Shown in pieces: positions 16,111-24,783 of a DNA stretch of 52,136 nt. Location of the stretch: positions 1 through 52,136 of the forward strand of contig NZ_JADPUN010000128.1 of the NCBI RefSeq assembly GCF_015690345.1, in the 5' to 3' direction. Source of the DNA: Plantactinospora alkalitolerans (GTDB taxonomy: Bacteria; Actinomycetota; Actinomycetes; Mycobacteriales; Micromonosporaceae). The translations under genes were made by a program, and so were the position numbers. The notes beneath the pieces are model-generated. The model saw only the letters and a list, made by a program, of their open reading frames with translations. It ran no database searches and was not told the DNA's origin. Within the stretch, counting starts at the first letter, position 1; each line of letters begins with the position of its first letter.

Positions 16111-17199
16111 TCAGTACCGGGCGGAAATTTCCCAGCGTTCGACCGCCATGTCGCCGCGCACCGCGTACAGGTGGCTCCACATGTTGGTCGTGCCGCAGGC
16201 GTGGTTCGGCACCAGCCGCACCAGGTCGCCGACCGCCAGCGGATCGGCGTCGCCCTCGTGCAGGAAACCGTGCTCCTCGTTGGCCTCGGGAAAGGTGACA
16301 CCCGGACGGTCGAGCACCAGACCGACGCCGCCGGCCACCGCGATCGTGTCGGAACTCATCGCCTTGACCCCGGCGTCGATGATCGGCCGCCCGGCCCGCC
16401 GTACCGACGCCACCCGGGCAAGCACGGTCTGCGCGCACTGGTCGAGCGTGCAGCTGCCGAGCCGGATCTGGTTGCCGTCGAAGTAGACGTAGGTACCGGG
16501 CCGTCCCTCGGTCACCCCGGGCACGAACGGCGCCGACGTGGCACCGGGCGTCGACCCGACCGAGACGACCTCCACCGCGAACTCGGCGGCACGCAGATCC
16601 TCGGCGATCGAGACCAGCAGCGTACCGGCGGCCGCGCCGGCCCTCTCCAGGTCCGAGCGCTCGGCCAGCGCGGAGATGTGCCCCTCGTGGGTCAGTACGC
16701 CGCGCAGCCGCAGGCCGGGCAGCGCGGCGATCCCGGCCGCCGTCGCGATCGCGGCGGACGGTTCCACACCGAGCCGGCCGTGCCCGGTGTCGACCTCGAG
16801 GACGAACGGCACCGTGACCCCGGCGGCTTCCGCCGCGACGGACAACGGCCGCGCCGCCTCGACCGAGTCCAGCGACACGGTCAGCCCGCCGCCGTGCCGC
16901 GCGATCGAGTCGACGACGAACGCGACCTTGCGCGGCCCGATCGGGACGTGTGCCCAGAGCAGGTCGGTAACGCCACGGCTCTGCAGCCAGGCCACCTCGA
17001 CGGCGGTCGAGCAGGTGAACCCGATCGCTCCGGCGTCAAGCTGCCGGCGGGCCACCTCCCAGCATTTCGAGGTCTTGATGTGTGGCCGCAGCCCGACGCC
17101 GGCGGCCGCGAAGGCACCGGCCATCGAGGCGATGTTGCGCTCCAGCCGGTCGAGGTCGACCAGCAGCGTCGGGGTGGGCAGCTCGGCGAGCGGGATCAT
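16111..17199 (-). CDS. D-threonine aldolase / D-serine dehydratase-like PLP enzyme (fold type III)
   Basis: The protein has 362 residues and belongs to the alanine-racemase-fold family that acts on D-3-hydroxy amino acids (DSD1/D-threonine aldolase). The PLP lysine is Lys42 in LRPHIKTSKC. The metal-binding pair near the C-terminus is His333 and Cys335 in PNHACGTTNMW, which marks the metal-dependent D-serine dehydratase/D-threonine aldolase group rather than racemases. The segment VDTGHGRLGVEP is also characteristic. Its start overlaps the stop of the upstream amidohydrolase by 4 bp (ATGA), so the two are translationally coupled. Together with the D-amino acid deacylase this implies release and breakdown of a D-configured hydroxy amino acid. 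Confidence 0.8.
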   Translation of the reverse strand: MIPLAELPTPTLLVDLDRLERNIASMAGAFAAAGVGLRPHIKTSKCWEVARRQLDAGAIGFTCSTAVEVAWLQSRGVTDLLWAHVPIGPRKVAFVVDSIARHGGGLTVSLDSVEAARPLSVAAEAAGVTVPFVLEVDTGHGRLGVEPSAAIATAAGIAALPGLRLRGVLTHEGHISALAERSDLERAGAAAGTLLVSIAEDLRAAEFAVEVVSVGSTPGATSAPFVPGVTEGRPGTYVYFDGNQIRLGSCTLDQCAQTVLARVASVRRAGRPIIDAGVKAMSSDTIAVAGGVGLVLDRPGVTFPEANEEHGFLHEGDADPLAVGDLVRLVPNHACGTTNMWSHLYAVRGDMAVERWEISARY

Positions 17200-18029
17200 G
17201 CCAGCCCCAGCGCCGCGCGCGGGTCACCGTCCAGCAGCCACTCGATCGTCGACGGCTCGATCGCAGGCAGCCCGGACGGCCGCATCTCGGCGAGCGAGCG
17301 CAGCCCCGCCACCGCGCCGGCCGGAGTCCACATCGGAAAGTCGGAGCCGAAGAGCAGCTTCTCCGCCACGCCCCACTCCTGCGCCCGGACCAGCGCCATG
17401 AACCCGTCGAGCGGCCGCGCCCACGAGGCCGACACGTCGCCGAACACGTTGCGATTCTTCCGCAGCACCACGATCGTCTCGCGCTGCCAGGGATGCCCCA
17501 GGTGGGCGACGATCTGCTTGAGGTCGGGGTGCCGGCGGGCCACGTCGTCGACCAGCAGCGGGTTGGTCAGCTCCAACCGCCCCTCGGGGCTGGGCGTCGT
17601 GCCCATGTGCCAGAGCACGATCAGGCCGGCCTCGGTCGCCGCCCGGAAGAACGGGTCGTGCGCCTCGTCGCGCGGGTCGAAGTGGGCCAGCACCGGGTAG
17701 AGCTTCACGCCACGCAGACCACGGGCGATCCCGTCGGCGAGCTGCTCCATAACGTCGGCGTCGGAGAGATCGAGGGCCATGAAGCCGAGCGTGTCGGTCG
17801 AGGTCTGCGCGCAGAACTCCTCGACGTACTCGTTGGGGGTGATCACGCCGGCCCGGGTGGCCCGCATGCCGAAAACGAACGCCAGGTCCACGCCGGCCGC
17901 GGCCATCGCCTCGTCGTACTGCTCCGGGGTGCGGTCGGCGTACTCGTGGCCGTAGACCGGCTGCCAGTTGCGGTGCCACTCGCAGCCCCAGTGCTCGGCG
18001 AGGTGGCAGTGGGTGTGCACGTCGATCAT
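17196..18029 (-). CDS. Amidohydrolase-2 family metal-dependent hydrolase
   Basis: The protein has 277 residues and forms a TIM-barrel of the ACMSD/amidohydrolase-2 superfamily. The metal motif IDVHTHCHLAEHWG is at the N-terminus. FMALDLSDADV, GVKLYPVLAHFDPRD, IVLWHMGTTPSPEG, VAHLGHPWQRE and LLFGSDFPMWTP follow the family order, with the barrel histidines and the terminal aspartate present. Members hydrolyse or decarboxylate small carboxylated substrates. The gene sits between the D-amino acid deacylase (10 bp gap) and the PLP enzyme (4-bp overlap), so it is part of that degradation operon. The substrate cannot be read from the sequence. Confidence 0.8.
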   Translation of the reverse strand: MIDVHTHCHLAEHWGCEWHRNWQPVYGHEYADRTPEQYDEAMAAAGVDLAFVFGMRATRAGVITPNEYVEEFCAQTSTDTLGFMALDLSDADVMEQLADGIARGLRGVKLYPVLAHFDPRDEAHDPFFRAATEAGLIVLWHMGTTPSPEGRLELTNPLLVDDVARRHPDLKQIVAHLGHPWQRETIVVLRKNRNVFGDVSASWARPLDGFMALVRAQEWGVAEKLLFGSDFPMWTPAGAVAGLRSLAEMRPSGLPAIEPSTIEWLLDGDPRAALGLA

Positions 18030-18039
18030 CTGTTGCCTC

Positions 18040-19614
18040 TCACGCTCTGCTGGTTGTCAGGACGTTCCCGGCCCGGCTGCCGGTGTGCGCTCCCCCGTCG
18101 ACGGTGACCACGCCGTTGACCAGCACCAGGTCGATGCCGGCGGCGAACTGGTGCGGCGCGGTGAAGGTGGCCCGGTCGGTCAGCCGCGCCGGGTCGAAGA
18201 CCACCACGTCGGCCGGCGCGCCCGGCCGGAGCAGACCACGGTCGTGCAGCCCGACCCGGGTGGCGGGCGCCGAGGTGCAGCGCCGTACCGCGTCCGGCAG
18301 GTCGGTGGCGTACCGGTGCAGGAACCGCGGAAAGGTGCCGTAGCTGCGCGGGTGCGGGACGCCGGCACCGGTCACGCCGCCCGGGTCGAGCGCGAGCCCG
18401 TCGGAGGCGACCACCGCCGCCGGATGGCCGAGCACCGTGCGCAGGTCGTCGTCGCTGCGCCCGCCGGCCGTCATCAGCACCCCGTTGCCCAGTTCGGCGA
18501 GCAGGTCGAGGACCAGGTCGGCGGCGTCGACGCCGGCGGCCTCAGCGAGCGCGGCGATCGACCGCCCGACGACCGGGTCCGGCGCGGGCCGGCTGGTCCA
18601 GCTCAGGGTCAGCTCGTCCCACCCGGTCGGCCGGTCCAGCCAGGCGGCCCGGATCTCCGCGCGCAGCGCCGGGTCCCGCAGCCGCGGCGCCCACGCCTCC
18701 GGCCCGCCCTCCTGGGCGTACGCCGGCAGCAGTTGCGACAGCGGCGCGTTGCCGTGCAGGTAGGGGTAGATGTCGACGCCGACGTCGAAGCCGTCCGCGT
18801 TGGCGGCGTCGACCAGGTCGAGGGCGCGCCGGACCGCGCCCCAGTTCCGGCGGCCGACGGCGGCGAGGTGGGAGATCTGGGTACGGGCACCGGTCGCCCG
18901 GGCAATCCGGACCGCCTGGCCGACCGAGTCGAGCAGTTCGTCGTCGTAGTTGCGCACGTGCCAGGTGAAGATCCGGTCCCGGTCGGCGACCACGGACGCC
19001 AGGGCCAGCAGCTCGGCGTCGCGCACGTAGGGCAGCGGCGCGTAGACCAGTCCGGTGGAGAGCCCGACCGCGCCCGCGTCGAACGCCTCGCCCAGCAGCC
19101 CGCGCATCCGGTCGATCTCGGCGGGATCCGCGGCCCGGTCGGCGAAGCCCACCACCGAGGCGTGCAGCGCGAGGTGTCCGACCAGGGCGGCCACGTTGAC
19201 TCCGGGGCCGGCGGCGGCCAGCACCGCGAGGTAGCCGTTCAGGTCCGGCCAGGACCAGTCGACCGCCGGATCGAGGTCGAGGTAGCCGACCGCCTGCCGG
19301 ATCGGTCCGACCGGCGCGCCCGGTGCCAGCGGCGCGACGCTCAACCCGCAGTTGCCGACCACCTCGGTGGTCACCCCCTGGTGCACCGCGCTCAGCGCCC
19401 GCGGGTCGGAGAGCAGCGTCAGGTCGGAGTGGGTGTGGATGTCGACGAAACCCGGGCAGACCACGCGGCCGGTGACGTCGCGCACCGCCTGCGCGGACAG
19501 CCCGGAACCGATCGCGGCGACCCGGCCGGCGCGGACCAGCACGTCGGCCGTGACCGTCGGCCCGCCGGATCCGTCGACCACCAGCCCGCCGGCGAGCAGC
19601 AGGTCACCAGGCAT
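18040..19614 (-). CDS. N-acyl-D-amino-acid deacylase family amidohydrolase
   Basis: The protein has 524 residues and belongs to the D-aminoacylase family, which removes acyl groups from N-acyl-D-amino acids. The start is ATG at 19614 (MPGDLLLAGG). The open frame further upstream runs across the operator and is rejected. Motifs in order are CPGFVDIHTHSD, VVGNCGLS, GAVGLSTGLVYAP, the metal/substrate segment TWHVRNYDDELLDS, TQISHLAAVG and VVASDGLALDPGGV. The C-terminal beta-sandwich closes with PGAPADVVVFDPARL. It leads a minus-strand operon with the amidohydrolase, the PLP enzyme and perhaps more. The operon is divergent from the RidA gene, with a perfect operator palindrome between. Confidence 0.85.
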   Translation of the reverse strand: MPGDLLLAGGLVVDGSGGPTVTADVLVRAGRVAAIGSGLSAQAVRDVTGRVVCPGFVDIHTHSDLTLLSDPRALSAVHQGVTTEVVGNCGLSVAPLAPGAPVGPIRQAVGYLDLDPAVDWSWPDLNGYLAVLAAAGPGVNVAALVGHLALHASVVGFADRAADPAEIDRMRGLLGEAFDAGAVGLSTGLVYAPLPYVRDAELLALASVVADRDRIFTWHVRNYDDELLDSVGQAVRIARATGARTQISHLAAVGRRNWGAVRRALDLVDAANADGFDVGVDIYPYLHGNAPLSQLLPAYAQEGGPEAWAPRLRDPALRAEIRAAWLDRPTGWDELTLSWTSRPAPDPVVGRSIAALAEAAGVDAADLVLDLLAELGNGVLMTAGGRSDDDLRTVLGHPAAVVASDGLALDPGGVTGAGVPHPRSYGTFPRFLHRYATDLPDAVRRCTSAPATRVGLHDRGLLRPGAPADVVVFDPARLTDRATFTAPHQFAAGIDLVLVNGVVTVDGGAHTGSRAGNVLTTSRA

Positions 19615-19624
19615 GGGCAGCTCG

Positions 19625-19643
19625 CATGGAATGTGATTCCATG
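19625..19643. promoter_or_regulatory. Perfect 8-3-8 palindromic operator between the deacylase and RidA genes
   Basis: CATGGAAT-GTG-ATTCCATG is exactly palindromic around a 3-bp centre and lies in the 34-bp divergent gap. It is the most symmetrical copy of the regulon motif. A site here could control both directions. The gap is so short that transcripts must be nearly leaderless or start inside the opposite gene. Confidence 0.75.
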
Positions 19644-19648
19644 TTCCA

Positions 19649-20026
19649 ATGATCGAGAGATTCCACCCCGAAGGGCTTCCCACGCCCCCCGTGCCACTGT
19701 CCTCCGCCACCAAGGCGGGCGACTTCGTCTTCGTCTCCGGCCAGGTCGCCACCGACCACGAGAACAACGTCTTCGTCGGCGACTTCACCCGCGAGGTGGA
19801 GAGCACGTTGGACAACGTGGAGGCGGTACTCGCCTCGGCCGGCGCCCGCCCCGACCAGATCGTCAAGATCGGTGCGTACCTGTCGAACGCCATCCTGTTC
19901 GCGCCGTTCAACGAGGTCTACCGGCGCCGCTTCCCGCAGGCTCCGCCGGCCCGCACGACCGTCGTGGTCGATTTCGGCCACCCCAATGTACGAGTGGAGA
20001 TCGAGGCGATCGCCTACCTGGGCTGA
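19649..20026 (+). CDS. RidA family enamine/imine deaminase
   Basis: The protein has 125 residues and is a full-length YjgF/YER057c/UK114 member. Members hydrolyse reactive enamine/imine intermediates made by PLP enzymes. Family marks are FVFVSGQVATD, TLDNVEAVLASAGA, IVKIGAYLSN and the key carboxylate-binding Arg102 in PPARTTVVV, followed by VRVEIEAIAYL. It fits the context well, because D-serine/threonine dehydratase chemistry releases 2-aminoacrylate-type intermediates. The gene is convergent with the IclR gene (5-bp gap) and divergent from the deacylase operon, sharing the palindrome at 19625-19643. Confidence 0.9.
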   Translation: MIERFHPEGLPTPPVPLSSATKAGDFVFVSGQVATDHENNVFVGDFTREVESTLDNVEAVLASAGARPDQIVKIGAYLSNAILFAPFNEVYRRRFPQAPPARTTVVVDFGHPNVRVEIEAIAYLG

Positions 20027-20031
20027 GCGGC

Positions 20032-20883
20032 TCATGAGCGACCGACGACCCGCAGGGAACGGTGCACGATCCGCAGCGCCGTGACGAAGTCCGGGTCGTC
20101 GGTCACCGCCACGGCCGCCTCCCCCAGCGCCGCGACGTACTCGTGCTGCTTGGCCGTGCTGAACTCCCCCGCCGGCCCGGACACGCTCACCGCGGCCAGG
20201 CAGTCGCCGTCGATCCGCACCGGCACCGCGACGCAGCGCAGGCCGACGCTGCGTTCGTTGTCGTCGAGCGCGTAGCCGCGCCGGGTCACCTTCCTCAGGT
20301 CCTTGCGCAGGTCGGTCAGCGTGGTCAGGGTGTTCTCGGTGAACGCCGGGAACGGCTCGGCCGGCACGGCCGAGCCGACCTGGTCGTCGGGCAGTTCGGA
20401 GAGCAGCACCTTGCCCAGGCCGGTGGCGTAGGTGTGGTCACGGGCGCCCAGCGCGGTGGTGAACCGCAGCGGCCGGTCCGGCTCGGCGACGCAGATGTGC
20501 AACACCTGGTCGCCGTCGAGAACGCCGAGGTTCGCCGTCTGCCCGGTGCCCACGGCGACCGGCTGAAGGTAGCGCTCGGCGACCAGGGTCAGGTCCAGGT
20601 TGGACACGTACGCGGCGGCCAGCCGCTGCACCTTGTGGCCGAGCCGGTAGGACGGGCGTTCGTCGACCCGGACCAGATATTCCATTTCGGACAGCACGGC
20701 AAGCAGCCGCACCAGAGTGCTCTTCGGCAGGGCGGTGGCGTTGCTGAACTCGGTCAGGGTCAGCGGCTCCGGTGCCGCCGCCAGCATCTCCAGCAGGGCG
20801 AGCCCACGCGCGAGCGCGTTGGCGTGGTAGTTGGCCGACGCCGGCTTGGCGTCGTCGACGGAGGTGCGGGGTGAACTCGGCAT
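20032..20883 (-). CDS. IclR family transcriptional regulator
   Basis: The protein has 283 residues. The start is ATG at 20883, preceded by GGAGAG. A longer frame to 21033 would overlap the ATPase gene. Residues about 25-85 form the winged helix-turn-helix (ALLEMLAAAPEPLTLTEFSN ... LPKSTLVRLLAVLSEMEYLVR). The rest is the IclR effector domain with YATGLGKVLLSELPDD, RRGYALDDNERSVGLRCVAV and VRIDGDCLAAVSVSGP. It is the last gene of the long ABC-importer operon (12-bp gap). IclR proteins bind short palindromes, and this is the only local regulator in the 14-34 kb block, so it is the best candidate to bind the GGAAYGNNRTTYC sites. Whether it represses or activates is unknown. Confidence 0.9.
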   Translation of the reverse strand: MPSSPRTSVDDAKPASANYHANALARGLALLEMLAAAPEPLTLTEFSNATALPKSTLVRLLAVLSEMEYLVRVDERPSYRLGHKVQRLAAAYVSNLDLTLVAERYLQPVAVGTGQTANLGVLDGDQVLHICVAEPDRPLRFTTALGARDHTYATGLGKVLLSELPDDQVGSAVPAEPFPAFTENTLTTLTDLRKDLRKVTRRGYALDDNERSVGLRCVAVPVRIDGDCLAAVSVSGPAGEFSTAKQHEYVAALGEAAVAVTDDPDFVTALRIVHRSLRVVGRS

Positions 20884-20894
20884 TGTGGACTCTC

Positions 20895-21890
20895 CTACGC
20901 GCCGCCGATGGTGGCTGGGACCTCGGGGAAGTGACATGCGCTGGGATGCCCGACGCCGATCCGGTCGATCAACGCGGGCGCCTCGTGCGCGCACACCTCC
21001 TGAGCCTTCCAGCACCGGGTCCGGAACCGACAACCGGTCGGTGGGTTGCTCGGACTGGGTACGTCTCCGGCCAGGGTGATCCGCTCCCGCTCGTCCCGGC
21101 CGACCGGGTCGGGCACCGGGATCGCCGACAGCAGGGCCTGGGTGTACGGGTGCGTCGGCGCGGTGAAGATGTCGGCGCGGGTACCCGTCTCCACGATGGT
21201 CCCCAGGTACATCACCGCGACCCGGTGCGAGATGTGCCGCACGACCGACAGGTTGTGCGAGATGAACACGTAGGCCAGTCCGAGCCGGTCCTGCAGGCCA
21301 CGGAGCTGGTTGATCACCTGCGCCTGCACCGACACGTCGAGGGCGCTGACCGGCTCGTCGAGCACCAGCAGCCGGGGATCGAGGGCGAGCGCCCGGGCCA
21401 GCCCGATCCGCTGCCGCTGCCCGCCGGAGAACTCGTGCGCGTAGCGGCGGGCGTGCTCCGGCCGCAGCCCGACCAGTTCCAGCAGCGCCCTGACCCGGTC
21501 GGCGCCACCGTCGGCGTACCGGCCCTGCACCCGCAGCGGCTCGGCGACGATCTCGTGCACCGTCATCCGGGGCGACAGCGACGCGTACGGGTCCTGGAAC
21601 ATGATCTGGATCGACTGCCGCTTGGCGCGCAGCTCACGCTGGGACAGCGTGGCCAGGTCGGCGCCCTCGAAGAGGATCTTCCCGGCGGTCGGTTCGAGCA
21701 GTCGGACCAGCAGCCGCCCCGTGGTCGACTTCCCGCAGCCGGACTCGCCGACCAGGCTGAGCGTCTCGCCGGTGTTCAGTTCGAGGTCGACGCCGTCGAC
21801 GGCGCGGATCTCGCCCACCTGTCGGCGCAGCACGCCACGGCGGATCGGGAAGTGCTTGTGCAGGCCCTCGACCTTCAACAGGCTCGTCAT
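20895..21890 (-). CDS. Oligopeptide/dipeptide-type ABC transporter ATPase, second (DppF/OppF-like)
   Basis: The protein has 331 residues from ATG at 21890, which overlaps the stop of the previous ATPase gene as ATGA. The Walker A is GESGCGKST, the signature is [15 protein letters not shown] and the Walker B is [13 protein letters not shown], with the H-loop in [11 protein letters not shown]. The C-terminal oligopeptide/dipeptide extension has the cysteine-rich [17 protein letters not shown] segment of this subfamily. It pairs with the next ATPase to energise a heteromeric importer. The last gene before IclR in the operon. Confidence 0.92.
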   Translation of the reverse strand: MTSLLKVEGLHKHFPIRRGVLRRQVGEIRAVDGVDLELNTGETLSLVGESGCGKSTTGRLLVRLLEPTAGKILFEGADLATLSQRELRAKRQSIQIMFQDPYASLSPRMTVHEIVAEPLRVQGRYADGGADRVRALLELVGLRPEHARRYAHEFSGGQRQRIGLARALALDPRLLVLDEPVSALDVSVQAQVINQLRGLQDRLGLAYVFISHNLSVVRHISHRVAVMYLGTIVETGTRADIFTAPTHPYTQALLSAIPVPDPVGRDERERITLAGDVPSPSNPPTGCRFRTRCWKAQEVCAHEAPALIDRIGVGHPSACHFPEVPATIGGA

Positions 21891-22873
21891 GCGGTCACCG
21901 CCAGCTCGTCGTGGAAGTGGCACGCACTGCTGCGACCGACACCGATCTCCAGCAGCGGTGGCAGTTCGGTCCGGCAACGGTCGCGGGCCAGCGGACAGCG
22001 CGGGTGGAACGGGCATCCGGCGGGCGGGGCGGCCATGTTGGGCGGATTGCCGGGGATCGGGTCGAGCTGGTCGACGTCGAGGTCCATCCGCGGCAGGCTG
22101 GCCAGCAGACCCTTCGTGTACGGGTGCCTCGGCACCGCGAACAGCTCCCGTACGCCGGCGGACTCGACCACCCGGCCGGCGTACATCACCACCACCCGGT
22201 CGGCAAGCTCGGCGACGACGCCCAGGTCATGGGTGATCAGGATGGTCGCCGCGCCGGTCTCCGCCTGCGCCTTCCGCAGCAGTGCCAGCACCTGAGCCTG
22301 GATGGTCACGTCCAGCGCGGTGGTCGGCTCGTCGGCGATGATCAGGTCCGGGTCGTTGGCGATCGCCATCGCGATCATCGCGCGCTGCCGCATGCCGCCG
22401 GAGAACTCGTGCGGATACTGCTTGACCCGCTCCGCCGGGTCGGGCACGCCGACCAGCCCGAGCAGCTCGACCGCCCGCCGCCAGGCGGCCTTCCGGTCCG
22501 GCCGGCGCTGGTGCAGCAGCACCGCCTCGGCCACCTGCCCACCGATGGTCATCACCGGGTTCAGCGCGGTCATCGGGTCCTGGAAGATCATCCCGACCGG
22601 ACCGCCCCGAATCGCCCGTAGCCGGGCGGCGGAGAGCGTCCGCAGGTCCGTACCCCGGAAGGCGATCGCGTCCGCGCTGACCTCGGCGGCCTTCGGCAAC
22701 AGCCGGAGCACGGACATCGCGGTGACCGTCTTGCCGGAACCGGACTCGCCGACGATCGCGACGATCTCGCCGGGCTGGACGGCCAGGCTGACGTCGGTGA
22801 CGGCGTGCACCACGCCGTCGTCGGTGCGGAAGTCGACGCTCAGGCCCTTGATCTGCAACAGCGGCTCGGTCAT
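21887..22873 (-). CDS. Oligopeptide/dipeptide-type ABC transporter ATPase, first (DppD/OppD-like)
   Basis: The protein has 328 residues from ATG at 22873, overlapping the upstream permease stop by 4 bp. The Walker A is GESGSGKTV, the signature is [16 protein letters not shown], the Walker B is [13 protein letters not shown] and the H-loop is [11 protein letters not shown]. The C-terminal [18 protein letters not shown] motif is typical of OppD/DppD. It forms the ATPase pair with the protein encoded just downstream. Confidence 0.92.
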   Translation of the reverse strand: MTEPLLQIKGLSVDFRTDDGVVHAVTDVSLAVQPGEIVAIVGESGSGKTVTAMSVLRLLPKAAEVSADAIAFRGTDLRTLSAARLRAIRGGPVGMIFQDPMTALNPVMTIGGQVAEAVLLHQRRPDRKAAWRRAVELLGLVGVPDPAERVKQYPHEFSGGMRQRAMIAMAIANDPDLIIADEPTTALDVTIQAQVLALLRKAQAETGAATILITHDLGVVAELADRVVVMYAGRVVESAGVRELFAVPRHPYTKGLLASLPRMDLDVDQLDPIPGNPPNMAAPPAGCPFHPRCPLARDRCRTELPPLLEIGVGRSSACHFHDELAVTA

Positions 22874-23751
22874 GACGCCGACCTCGGGTCGACCGCGTCG
22901 CGGAGACCGTCGCCGACGAAGTTGACGGCCAGCACGGTCAGGGCCACCGCGATACCCGGCGACAGCCAGAGCCACGGCTCGCTGCGGATGACGGTCAGAC
23001 TCTGCGCGTCGGTGAGCATGTTGCCCCAGCTCGACGCCGGTGGCTGCACCCCGAGGCCCAGGAACGACAGGGTCGCCTCCAGGGCGATCGCCTGCGCGAC
23101 GGCGAGCGTCGCGACGACGCTGACCGGCGGCAGGGCGGCCGGAATGATGTGCTTTCGCATCAGCCACAGTGGGCCCGCGCCGGTCGCCCGGGAGGCCAGC
23201 ACGAACTCCTGTTCGCGCAGCGAGAGGGTGACACCGCGGACGATCCGGCCGCAGACCGGCCACTGGAACAGCCCGATCGCGATCACCATGGTGAGCACGC
23301 TGGGGCCGAGAATGCCGGCGACCACCACGATCACCACCAGCGACGGGAACGACATGAACACGTCGGCCAGCCGCATCACCAGGCCGTCGACCCAGCCGCC
23401 GAGCAGGCCGGCGATGCTGCCGAGCAGGGTGCCGACGACCACCGCGATGACGGCCGAGGCGATGCCGACGCCGAGCGAGATCCGACCGGCGAACAGTAGC
23501 CGGGAGAGCACGTCGCGGCCGGTCGAGTCGGTGCCGAGCAGATGGTCGCCGGACGGGCCGGTGCGGGCACTGAGCAGGTCGATCGCGTTGGGGTCGTGCC
23601 CGGACAGCGGCCGCGCGAAGATCGCGGCGAGCACCACCAGCGCGATGAACAGCACGCTGACCACGGCCGCCGGATGCTTGCGGAAGCGGCGCAGGGCCGC
23701 CGCCGTCGGGGACCGCCCGGCCGGCGCCGCCGCCAGTGTCGTGGTCGTCAT
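22870..23751 (-). CDS. ABC transporter permease, DppC/OppC-like
   Basis: The protein has 293 residues from ATG at 23751, overlapping the upstream permease stop by 4 bp. It carries the OppC_N-type beginning ([23 protein letters not shown]), the signature [24 protein letters not shown], and the membrane-loop segment [20 protein letters not shown] that contacts the ATPase. About six membrane segments are apparent. It is the second permease of the importer. Confidence 0.92.
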   Translation of the reverse strand: MTTTTLAAAPAGRSPTAAALRRFRKHPAAVVSVLFIALVVLAAIFARPLSGHDPNAIDLLSARTGPSGDHLLGTDSTGRDVLSRLLFAGRISLGVGIASAVIAVVVGTLLGSIAGLLGGWVDGLVMRLADVFMSFPSLVVIVVVAGILGPSVLTMVIAIGLFQWPVCGRIVRGVTLSLREQEFVLASRATGAGPLWLMRKHIIPAALPPVSVVATLAVAQAIALEATLSFLGLGVQPPASSWGNMLTDAQSLTVIRSEPWLWLSPGIAVALTVLAVNFVGDGLRDAVDPRSAS

Positions 23752-24707
23752 CGCAGCCTCACTCTCGGGTCGACGACGGTATAGAGCACGTCGGCGAGCA
23801 GGTTCGACAGCAGCACGATGATCGCGATCAGCAGGGCGAACCCGACGATCACCGAGTAGTCGTGCTGGTTGACCGAGCTCACCGCGAGCTGGCCCATGCC
23901 CGGCCAGGCGAAGACCTGCTCGATGACCACCGCCCCGGCGAGCAGTTGCGGCAGGTTGGTGGCGATCACGGTGAGCACCGGAATCAGCGAGTTGCGGAAC
24001 GCGTGCCGCAGCACCACCCGGCGCGGGGACGCGCCCTTGGCGTTGGCGGTCCGCACGTAGTCCGCGTCCAACTCGGTGATCATGCTGCTGCGGACGTACC
24101 GCATGAAGGGGCCGGAGTTGCCGAAGCCCAGGATCAGCGCCGGCAGGACCAGATGGTGCAGGCTGTCCAGCAGGCCCGGGTTGGTCGGATCGGAGATGCC
24201 CGACGACGGGAACCACTGGAACTTCAGCGTGAACACGTAGATCACGATCAGCGCCACGAAGAACACCGGGATCGAGACCGAGCCGAGGCTGACCACGGTG
24301 GCGCCGTAGTCGAGCCAGGAGTTGCGGCGGCGGGCGGCGAGGATGCCCAACGGGAACGCGATCAGCAGCGAGATGAGCAGGCCGACGCCCATCAGCTCGA
24401 TGGTCGGGCCGATCCGCTCGCCCAGCAACTCGGTCACCGGCCGCCCGTTGAGCAGGGAGTAGCCGAGGTCGCCGTGCAGCGCGTTGGTCAGCCAGTGCCA
24501 GTACTGCACCACCAGCGAACGGTCGAGGCCGAGTTCGGCCCGCTTCTGCGCGATGAAGTCGGCGCTGCCGGAGTTGAGCTGGTCGGCCGGGATCTGCATG
24601 GCGATCGGATCGCCGGGCGTCTTGTGCACCAGCGCGAAGACCGCGATGGTGATCAGGAAGAACACCAGCACGTTGATCGACAGTCGCCGGACCAGGAAGG
24701 CCCCCAT
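23748..24707 (-). CDS. ABC transporter permease, DppB/OppB-like
   Basis: The protein has 319 residues with the usual DppB start (FLVRRLSINVLVFFLITIAV), the TPGDPIAMQ segment, GLDRSLVVQYWHWLTNALHGD, and the ATPase-contact loop RTANAKGASPRRVVLRHAFR. About six membrane helices are visible. It is separated from the binding-protein gene by a hairpin at 24735-24774 and is coupled by a 4-bp overlap to the second permease. Confidence 0.92.
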   Translation of the reverse strand: MGAFLVRRLSINVLVFFLITIAVFALVHKTPGDPIAMQIPADQLNSGSADFIAQKRAELGLDRSLVVQYWHWLTNALHGDLGYSLLNGRPVTELLGERIGPTIELMGVGLLISLLIAFPLGILAARRRNSWLDYGATVVSLGSVSIPVFFVALIVIYVFTLKFQWFPSSGISDPTNPGLLDSLHHLVLPALILGFGNSGPFMRYVRSSMITELDADYVRTANAKGASPRRVVLRHAFRNSLIPVLTVIATNLPQLLAGAVVIEQVFAWPGMGQLAVSSVNQHDYSVIVGFALLIAIIVLLSNLLADVLYTVVDPRVRLR

Positions 24708-24734
24708 GCCAACTCCTCTCAGTGATAAGGCGGA

Positions 24735-24774
24735 CCGCGGTCGGGTCGGGCGCCGTTGACCGACCCGACCGCGG
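24735..24774 (-). terminator. Intra-operon hairpin (attenuator) between binding-protein and permease genes
   Basis: A perfect 15-bp stem (24735-24749 with 24760-24774) with a 10-base loop lies in the 76-bp gap after the binding-protein stop. In ABC operons such a hairpin commonly lets the binding protein be made in excess, by partial termination and by stabilising the upstream mRNA. Confidence 0.7.
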
Positions 24775-24783
24775 CGCTCCCGG

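Noticed and set aside
19615-19911. Upstream extension of the N-acyl-D-amino-acid deacylase
   Set aside because: It is antisense to RidA and crosses the perfect operator palindrome. Homology begins at MPGDLLLAGG.
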